NCBI GenBank assembly: GCA_947044365.1
Contig: OX345636.1
Coordinates: 25,595,466 to 25,659,465 of the forward strand
Direction: 5' to 3'
DNA length: 64,000 nt
Origin: Petrosia ficiformis
Lineage: Eukaryota > Porifera > Demospongiae > Haplosclerida > Petrosiidae
Shown here in pieces: positions 58,261 to 64,000 of this stretch. Each line of letters opens with the position of its first letter. Position 1 is the first letter of the stretch. The notes beneath the pieces were generated by a model. It saw only the letters and a list, made by a program, of their open reading frames with translations. It was not told the origin of the DNA and did no database searches. A program made the translations under genes and the position numbers.

Positions 58261-59223
58261 ATGCCAGTGCCCTATCAACTAGACCTGCGATTGCGAGTTG
58301 TGTGGCTTTATCTTGCCCACAGACATGATTTTAAGACTATAGCTTCTCTTCTAAACATTTCAGATCGTACAGTGAGGCGATATATTGATCTGTTTGTGAA
58401 TACTGGTGAAGTTGAACCAAGACCTCACAAGAATGGACCTTCAAAGCTTTTAGATACATTTGAACAGGTATTTCTTCTTCAGTGTATTTTAGAAAATCCT
58501 GGAATATATCTGCATGAAATAAAGTTTAAACTATATGAACTATTTGGAGTAGAAGTGAGTGCATCAACTATATGTAGAACACTCCACTACATGGGATGTA
58601 GTCGCCAGAAGATGCATTTGGTAGCCCTACAACAGTCTGATGTTCTCAGAGGCAAGTTTATGGCAGATATTTCTGTCTATGATCCTAATATGTTGGTATG
58701 GCTAGATGAGAGTGGATTTGATAAAAGAAATGCAGTTCGTAAGTATGGATATAGCATTCGGGGAATTCCTCTCTGTGATCAACGTTTGTTGATTAGGGGC
58801 ACTAGATATACAGCCATTCCCATTGTCTCACTGGAAGGTGTCCATGATGTGTATTTATCTGAGGGAACAACAAATGGTGACAGATTTGCTCATTTTGTGA
58901 GAAATTACTTACTACCCATTTTACTACCTTTCAATGGTATTAATCCAAGATCAGTTTGCATAATGGACAATGCAAGTATTCATCATGTTGAGGAAGTAAA
59001 GGATTTGATTGAAGCATTTGGTGCTAAGTTAATTTTTTTGCCTCCTTACTCCCCTGACCTCAATCCTGTGGAAGGAATTTTCAGCCAAACAAAAAGCATC
59101 ATAAAGGAAAATTATAGATTGTTCGAAGCATGTATTGCAGTAAGACCGCTTCTTTCAATGGCTTTTGAAATGGTCTCAGTAAATGATTGCTATGGTCATA
59201 TTAAATGTTGTGGATACATATAA
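58261..59223 (+). CDS. Tc1/mariner-IS630-type DD34E transposase
   Basis: A 320-aa protein that cuts and joins DNA at TA dinucleotides. The N-terminal bipartite DNA-binding region has a helix-turn-helix (about 7-48, FKTIASLLNISDRTVRRYID) and a winged-helix-like segment (about 80-115, EIKFKLYELFGVEVSASTIC). The RNase-H-like DDE_3 core has Asp149 in VWLDESGF, Asp236 in VCIMDNASIHH and Glu271 in PPYSPDLNPVE, with 34 residues between the last two, hence DD34E. Length is normal for the superfamily. ATG 58261 is used rather than an upstream TTG. A TATATAAG lies at 58239-58246, and AATAAA at 59254-59259 follows the stop. The gene is uninterrupted and faces the second gene, stop to stop 130 bp apart. 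Confidence 0.95.
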   Translation: MPVPYQLDLRLRVVWLYLAHRHDFKTIASLLNISDRTVRRYIDLFVNTGEVEPRPHKNGPSKLLDTFEQVFLLQCILENPGIYLHEIKFKLYELFGVEVSASTICRTLHYMGCSRQKMHLVALQQSDVLRGKFMADISVYDPNMLVWLDESGFDKRNAVRKYGYSIRGIPLCDQRLLIRGTRYTAIPIVSLEGVHDVYLSEGTTNGDRFAHFVRNYLLPILLPFNGINPRSVCIMDNASIHHVEEVKDLIEAFGAKLIFLPPYSPDLNPVEGIFSQTKSIIKENYRLFEACIAVRPLLSMAFEMVSVNDCYGHIKCCGYI

Positions 59224-59353
59224 CAATTCTTGATGATACACTGTTTTACTGACAATAAAATTACATGTCCAACTCATTAAGTTTGCACAATCATTGTGAT
59301 TATAATAATGAGTATGATAATGAAAACTGATTATGATTATGAAAAAAAATTAA

Positions 59354-60334
59354 TTATGATAACTTTTTTAGCATTTTCAGAATCACTGCTTTTTCTGAAT
59401 TATATTCACCAGTTGACAACACACCAGATTCTAGAAGGTTTTTAATATCTGAGAGTTGTTTATAACATTTCGTGCGACTGTCTATCAGTTTAGCAGGACT
59501 ATTCATTGTTGAACCACTGCCAGATAATTGTGGTATAAGTACAGAGGTTAGTTCAGTAAGAGCACAAGATACAGTTTCACCAGTTGAAATACTTTTCTTC
59601 TTAGCAGATGCGGTACCACCACCAGCTCGAAGAAACATAGTTGTTGCTGGAGGATTATCTCTGCTGGTATGAACCCCAGCTGAACACATTTCAGCCCATA
59701 TTCTGTACTGCATGGGAGTGTAAGTAGCACCATATTTTGTTTTCAATTCCTTTATTGTCTCATCAACCAGGTCTTCTCTCTCCTGAGATTTCCTCCTCTT
59801 TTTCTTGATGCTTTGAACTTCTTCTAATTCATCATCTGAACTCAATTCCTTAATAGTTTTCTTGTTACCCACTTTTTTTAAGCCATCACACCAAAGAATT
59901 ACATTTGTCCCTTTCTGTATGTTACTCCAAACCTCAGATAGATCCTCTCTACTTCGTAAGTACACAGCACTACTCCCTTGCAAGTATCCAACATCAAAAT
60001 TAGAGCAAATTTCATCACCCAATTGGGTCTTTATGATACCCTTCAGGTTTTCAACAGATGATGAATTGCTTAAGATAATGTTCCTCAGAGTAAACATTTT
60101 ACTATCCTTTTTATTACTTCTGGAGCAAACTTTAATGAGCACTTTTTCAATCACAGGCTGTGGCCTGAGAGGTGTAACCACGACTCCTCCTCCTCCTCGT
60201 ATAGGGCCAGGTATTTGAACAGTACTGAGAGCATGTGGTCCATTGTGGACAGTTACAGAATTTGAGACTGTACCAGAGACTAAACCTAATCCTCCAAGCG
60301 CAATTTTCATCTTATCACCTCGACCTTCAGACAT
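59354..60334 (-). CDS. Second transposon protein with PB1/ubiquitin-like region (326 aa)
   Basis: An uninterrupted frame on the strand opposite the transposase, inside the same terminal repeats. Starting ATG at 60334 (MSEGRGDKMKIALGG), residues about 60-150 look like a PB1/ubiquitin-type fold: VIEKVLIKVCSRSNKKDSKM, NFDVGYLQGSSAVYLRSRED, LSEVW and NVILWCDGLKK. Then come an acidic patch (SSDDELEEVQ), a nuclear-localisation-like KKKRRKSQ, a helix-rich block with YTPMQYRIWAEM, a low-complexity Ser/Thr/Gly stretch and a C-terminal helical segment ending in EKAVILKMLKKLS. I recognise no enzyme motif. As an accessory protein it might help the transposase bind, assemble or localise; that is inference. 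Confidence 0.85.
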   Translation of the reverse strand: MSEGRGDKMKIALGGLGLVSGTVSNSVTVHNGPHALSTVQIPGPIRGGGGVVVTPLRPQPVIEKVLIKVCSRSNKKDSKMFTLRNIILSNSSSVENLKGIIKTQLGDEICSNFDVGYLQGSSAVYLRSREDLSEVWSNIQKGTNVILWCDGLKKVGNKKTIKELSSDDELEEVQSIKKKRRKSQEREDLVDETIKELKTKYGATYTPMQYRIWAEMCSAGVHTSRDNPPATTMFLRAGGGTASAKKKSISTGETVSCALTELTSVLIPQLSGSGSTMNSPAKLIDSRTKCYKQLSDIKNLLESGVLSTGEYNSEKAVILKMLKKLS

Positions 60335-61381
60335 TTCTACACGTTTAGTTATATACTACATGTGTACATGTACAAGGCAAGCAGGTAACCAAAGTGCGCA
60401 TGCGCAAAATAACTATTAAAGATTGACAACGGACCTGAAAATCCCTGTAAAAAGCGGATCACGGATCAGAAATAATATTAATTTCTATTAAATCATGTGA
60501 CTGGTTATTTAATAAACAGGTATATATAACCTTGTTCTGTCCTGATGATAACCTAACAATGATAGGCCTACTGCCTAGCTGCACTCGGTAACTAAAAGCT
60601 TTAGCCACCTTTACGGAGGGCTCGCGCTACGCGCTCGTCCCTATTTCCTGAGTTCAACATTTCAACAACACGAATCATGCATCAAATGTTGAACTAAGGT
60701 AACAGGGACGAGCGCATAGCGCGAGTCCTCTGTGAAGGTGGCTAAAGCTATTGGTTACCGAGCGCAGCGCGGCAGTAGGCCTATTATCATCAGAACAAGG
60801 TTATATTTATCGAATGTTTTATTCTATTTACCGACCTGTTTATTATTTCAATGATGGAATAACCAGTCACATGATTTAATAGAAATTAATATTGTTCTGA
60901 TCCGTAATCCGCGTTTATACCTACACGTAACTCATAAACTACAAGAATAATAAAAAACATTTCCAATGAAATGAAAGATGTAGGGATGTCAAAACCCCCA
61001 AAAGCATGCAAACAAGGTTAGATGGGACCCAAAATTAAACAAACCACTTCCATATAACCCTACATAAGTACTTATAAAGCAAAATACAAAGAGCTGTACT
61101 TATGTAGTCTCAACTACTCCCTTGAGTTCTTCTATATTCTCCGCTGTGTGTGAGTACTATTAAAGTTGAAAGTTTCTAGAAGACTAAAACATAACTTTCC
61201 AATTTCCAACTGTCTGTGATAAAGTGAGCTGTCAAGCAACAGTACGACTCTGTCTGACATGATGTCCTGAAGTCCGTGGTTGGAGCTACATGATTCCAAC
61301 TTTGCTCTTATGATCTCCACAATCTCAGAATACTTATCAGGAAGAATCTGCCTCATAATGGCTTGAAGCTCATACCTTGAG

Positions 61382-62134
61382 CAGGGTGTCAAATAAGAGA
61401 AGGCTATGTGGTTAACACTTGTGCTGACCATAAGACTATTTAGTACTAATTCTGGTGAGCATTGAGCACCATGCTACATCTTATTTAACGGTATTTTTGA
61501 TAGTGTTGACTAACAAGTTATAACCCAAAGGTTTAATCATTATAAGTATAATTATATTATATTATTTTATATATGTGGAGACACTCTGTTAGTCGGTTAT
61601 CATTTGGTCAGGTTCATCATCACTATATCCACTACAGTCACTATGAGTGTTTGAGTAATTTCTTGTCCCTTTGTAAAAAGCAGTGTCAACACCACCTATG
61701 TTTGACCCTTACAAAATGAAAGATTTTACAAAAAATAAGGTCCTTTTCTTCATTATATTCTATCCATGGCCACTTTTCAATCCACTTATTCTGAAAATAC
61801 CTTTTGGCTTTCGTTTTGACAGGCTCACTGCACTCTGATGTAGTACCAGATTGTTCCTCTGCATGTTTCTCACTGGGAGCAAATGAAGTAAATCCAAACT
61901 GAAACAGGGTAGCACTAGCTCTCTTCCTTTTGTCTGCCATGTGCTTAGTGTAAAAGCAATTACACGTGGAAGGCGTGGCATTTTCACTCCCACAGCCACA
62001 CACGTTATTATTTAATTAATTATTGAAATTTTCTGGTGCGCGTTTGCGCTAAAAGATTTCACAACAAAACTTGTTTAGTTTCGTTTCGTTTTAGTGCGCT
62101 TTAGCATACTTGCGCACTGCTATTTGACACCCTG
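61382..62134 (-). mobile_element. Non-autonomous hAT element with perfect 8-bp TSD
   Basis: CAGGGTGTCAAATA and TATTTGACACCCTG are the inverted ends, flanked by ACCTTGAG on both sides (61374-61381, 62135-62142). It is 753 bp and keeps only the first exon of its transposase. It interrupts the ZBED-like pseudogene. Confidence 0.95.
61713..61940 (-). CDS. Retained first exon of a hAT transposase (TTF-type half finger)
   Basis: The ATG at 61940-61938 opens MADKRKRASATLFQFGFTSF and runs for 76 codons to a splice donor (TTTT|GTAAGG). The end, KRYFQNKWIEKWPWIEYNEE then KDLIFCKIFHF, is the typical start of TTF/ZMYM-type hATs (basic-F-x3-W-x4-PW then FC-x2-C), with the second Cys replaced by Phe. The frame is intact up to the donor. 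The rest of the gene is deleted. Confidence 0.7.
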
Positions 62135-62460
62135 ACCTTGAGTCCAAGATGGAAACAAACTTGACAAAACCTTTGTTCTCTACAACAGAGGAAGGTTGTA
62201 AATCCTGTACAACCATTTCTACTAAGGCATTATCAAGTTTCTCACACAATCCCAGGAATATTTTCGTGTGAGTTAACTTAAGTTTTTGCTTAACTGGTGC
62301 TTTTAATCTTCTTGTCTACAATCCACATGCTCTTTTGGATGACAAGAGTGAAGGTGTTAAGCAAATTGCTGGTAAGGTTTTGTTTTTCATCCTTGAAGGA
62401 AACAGGTAGCAAGTTCTCTTCTTTGTTGAAGTAGTCCCATACCAAATTCCAAGGTCTTTT

Positions 62461-63340
62461 TTTTCATAATTACAAAGTTTGAAAATTGACACCTGGTACT
62501 AAAATGTGACACCTGGTGAATAAATGCATTGAGTAAAAAAATATTACCTGGATTTTTTGAATCAAAAATTATTGATAATTATAATTATTATCTGTATATA
62601 ATTACTCATGTTCGTTTGTCTGTGTGAAGCCTTTTTAGACATGCCTACATGTAAGAAACCATGGCAACCATGTTAAATCGTGCCCATAAATTTGCAAACG
62701 GTTGAAAACAGACGTTACAATAAAATGTTTGCTCTAGTTTGGCTAGCCTTCAATAGGCAAATTGGTAAAAACAGACTATTTAAGAGAAAAAAGAAACAAT
62801 CAAGAAAGGTGGAGAAGTGGAAAATAAGTTATACAGAGAAATATCTTACAAGATGACACTGACAGAGATGTTGAATCTTTTATTAAGGTGTTACTAGGGA
62901 GTGGGCGGATGCGACTCCAATCAGTTTCAAAATAGAATATTATATAATATGACTCTAACCTGGTGTAATAGCAACCTTCATATCTTCTGATCATCTTTAT
63001 ATTTGTCTGTAAGCGAGAGTGTTGGAAAAATCTCCATTTTGCAATCGCAATAAGTACAAAACCAAGAAAGCTACGCCCACCAATCATGGCGTGCACCAAG
63101 TACAATGTATTTTGAGAAAACAAATAGAGCCGTTTTCTGAAAATTCATTTTACTTTTATAGTTACAAGAGGCTGAAGAAAGCTGAATTCTGTAGCTTTTC
63201 AGTGAAACCATAAAATTTACCTTTCTAGGCACTATCAAACACCGATCTTTCTCAGAGAGCACCTACGGTTACCCTGCCAGGGTTTCCCACCCACCGCCCC
63301 CTCCACCACCCGTAACTAAACTATCAGTGAAAACATTTAG
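62461..63340. other. Gene-free stretch
   Basis: A piece at about 62888-62925 resembles the start of the 13410 repeat (ACTCCAATCAGTTTC), and GACACCTGGTRMTAAA is duplicated at 62488-62520. No gene is supported. Confidence 0.4.
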
Positions 63341-63475
63341 GCCCAATAATTATACCCCCGGGTGGGTGTGGCTTCCAAAAGATACAGAATTGAACCAGAT
63401 TGTATGCAGCAAGAAGCTGGCAAGACTAGACACTGATTGGAGTTTCATCTACCCCTCCCCCTAGTACAACCTTGA
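63341..63475. repeat. Dispersed repeat, inverted copy of 13410-13545
   Basis: GGCCCAATAATTATACCCCC through CCCCCTAGTACAAC is the reverse complement of the 13410 copy with a few substitutions and a C-rich extension. Confidence 0.85.
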
Positions 63476-63483
63476 AGATAAAT

Positions 63484-63590
63484 TCTGTAAATTCAAGATA
63501 AATTTCGGTTAATAATATTCGTTTCTGTAAATTCATGATAAATTTTGGTTAATAATATCTGTAAATTCTTGATCACATTGTTCAATAAAT
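63484..63590. repeat. Short tandem repeat, about 50-bp unit
   Basis: CTGTAAATTCAWGATAAATT followed by TYGGTTAATAATAT occurs twice, with a third partial unit ending at about 63575. Confidence 0.8.
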
Positions 63591-63673
63591 TCCATCTGTG
63601 AAATAATAAATTTCACCTCTATTTCTTCCTCTGTTGTAAAATGGTTTCCATCAAACATTTCCATTGTAGACAT
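63533..63673 (-). CDS. Small open frame (46 aa), unknown
   Basis: ATG 63673-63671 opens MSTMEMFDGNHFTTEEEIEV, acidic and helical in appearance, with a stop at 63535-63533. Its end overlaps the short tandem repeat. A possible splice donor GAG|GTGAAA lies inside. It could be a separate small gene, a first exon or noise; nothing is recognised. Confidence 0.25.
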   Translation of the reverse strand: MSTMEMFDGNHFTTEEEIEVKFIISQMEFIEQCDQEFTDIINQNLS

Positions 63674-63849
63674 GATTTTTCAAAAATGCTAATTTTTGAA
63701 ACAATAAATACTATATAATAATTATTGCAATAAATATTATGTCATCGCACAGATACCGGGAACTATTACGAGTTGGATACAGCATTGCCACGAGTCCAAA
63801 GGACGGCTGTTTCCAACGAGTTTTTGCAGCAATACTTTATTATTCTTAC

Positions 63850-64000
63850 CGTGATAAAGATGGTCATCTTGAAGCATTTGCAAGTTAAATCCAAATCCAG
63901 TAGCTATCTCGGGCAACCTCCGACCCGAAAAGAGACTTTCAGCACTGAAAATATAAAAACCTCTCTGCTTTCACATTTTATCATAAACAGAACTTACCTC
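63850..64000 (-). CDS. Partial minus-strand gene entering from the right edge, unknown
   Basis: A consensus donor GAG|GTAAGT (exon end 63998) and an acceptor TTTTCAG at 63945 define a short intron. The next exon, 63850-63944, reads AESLFSGRRLPEIATGFGFN then LQMLQDDHLYH and ends in a CACG|GTAAGA donor. The following exon is uncertain. A TTAG acceptor at about 63689 would give a short C-terminal tail in phase. Upstream exons lie outside the window. The product is not recognised. Confidence 0.5.

Larger units (their letters stand above)
58188..60447. mobile_element. Intact two-gene Tc1/IS630-type transposon, TA TSD
   Basis: CAGGGATTTTCAGGTCCGTT plus GTCAAT (26 bp) at the left end is perfectly inverted at the right. 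TA flanks both ends (58186-58187, 60448-60449). The element is 2260 bp and encodes two convergent, uninterrupted genes: the transposase at 58261-59223 and a 326-aa protein at 59354-60334 on the other strand. A GCGCATGCG palindrome lies between each end and the adjacent start codon (58223-58231 and 60396-60405). Perfect ends and open frames suggest recent activity. It is inserted at a TATA in the terminal repeat of the foldback element. Confidence 0.93.
58176..60927. mobile_element. Palindromic foldback transposon hosting the two-gene element
   Basis: GGTGTAGGTATA (58176) and TATACCTACACG (ending 60927) are the ends, flanked by TAACTCA (58169-58175, 60928-60934). Inside the right part, arms of about 230 bp pair almost perfectly: GGATCACGGATCAGAA with TTCTGATCCGTAATCC, CATGTGACTGGTTATT with AATAACCAGTCACATG, GAGGGCTCGCGCTACGCGCT with its near inverse, and GTTGAAC/GTTCAAC near the centre (about 60690). 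Without the inner element it is about 490 bp. Confidence 0.88.
61132..62460 (-). pseudogene. hAT transposase (ZBED-like), decayed and split by a hAT insertion
   Basis: Minus-strand order: a BED-finger-like start, RPWNLVWDYFNKEEN (about 62460-62415), degraded linker, then LGLCEKLDNALVEMVVQDLQ and PSSVVENKGFVKFVSILDSR up to about 62135. The reading continues on the far side of the insertion (61382-62134) as YELQAIMRQILPDKYSEIVE to about 61300 and on to a stop at 61132. LxxMVVxDLQPxSVVExxGF and LDPRYELPS-like text is the segment after the BED finger in ZBED-type hATs. The finger cysteines are lost, and the catalytic domain is missing. Confidence 0.7.

Noticed and set aside
59862..60218. 118-codon + strand frame inside the two-gene transposon
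   Set aside because: It is antisense to the well-formed 326-aa frame and has no domain; it is a shadow.

Overview
This is a window of AT-rich animal nuclear DNA. It has split genes with GT-AG introns, a calpain gene with large introns, two tandem PLAC8-family genes and very many cut-and-paste and Helitron transposon remnants. No bacterial operon, rRNA, CRISPR array or viral gene was found. The mix of ZMYM-, KIAA1586- and ZBED-like hAT elements, P-element-like pieces and Helitrons fits a marine invertebrate. A sponge is a reasonable guess, but the sequence does not prove it.

Layout. 0-13 kb is a transposon graveyard. It holds a Helitron/PIF1 helicase fragment at the left edge, two direct copies of a P-element-like transposase piece (1.5-3.7 kb), a Helitron Rep domain (5.7-6.7 kb) running into a decayed hAT transposase (6.7-8.3 kb), a hAT MITE at 10.7 kb and another Helitron piece at 12.4 kb. 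13-19.7 kb holds repeats, nested MITEs and one decayed conserved coding block (17.5 kb). 19.8-22.6 kb carries two intact tandem PLAC8 genes on the + strand. 22.6-28.4 kb holds MITEs and gene-free DNA.

28.4-58.1 kb is one minus-strand gene, a complete calpain-5-like protease. I reconstructed it as 14 coding exons (642 codons, every junction in phase), with a probable non-coding first exon and a CRE/NRF1-type promoter at about 58.05-58.15 kb. Its introns are packed with MITEs, hAT elements, satellites and a tRNA-like gene. Several nested insertions can be read exactly from target-site duplications (TSDs).

Just upstream of the calpain promoter (58.18-60.93 kb) is a nested pair. The outer element is a palindromic foldback element. 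Inside it sits an apparently intact TA-flanked transposon with perfect 26-bp terminal inverted repeats and two convergent genes: a DD34E Tc1/IS630-type transposase and a 326-aa protein with a PB1/ubiquitin-like region. This two-gene element is the most interesting object in the window. 61-62.5 kb is a ZBED-like hAT pseudogene on the minus strand, split by a younger hAT element with a perfect 8-bp TSD. At the right edge, splice sites mark the 3' part of another minus-strand gene that runs out of the window.

A theme across the window is that many non-autonomous elements keep only their termini plus the promoter-proximal first exon of the transposase, ending at a splice donor. They could therefore still make short N-terminal DNA-binding peptides; that function is inference.
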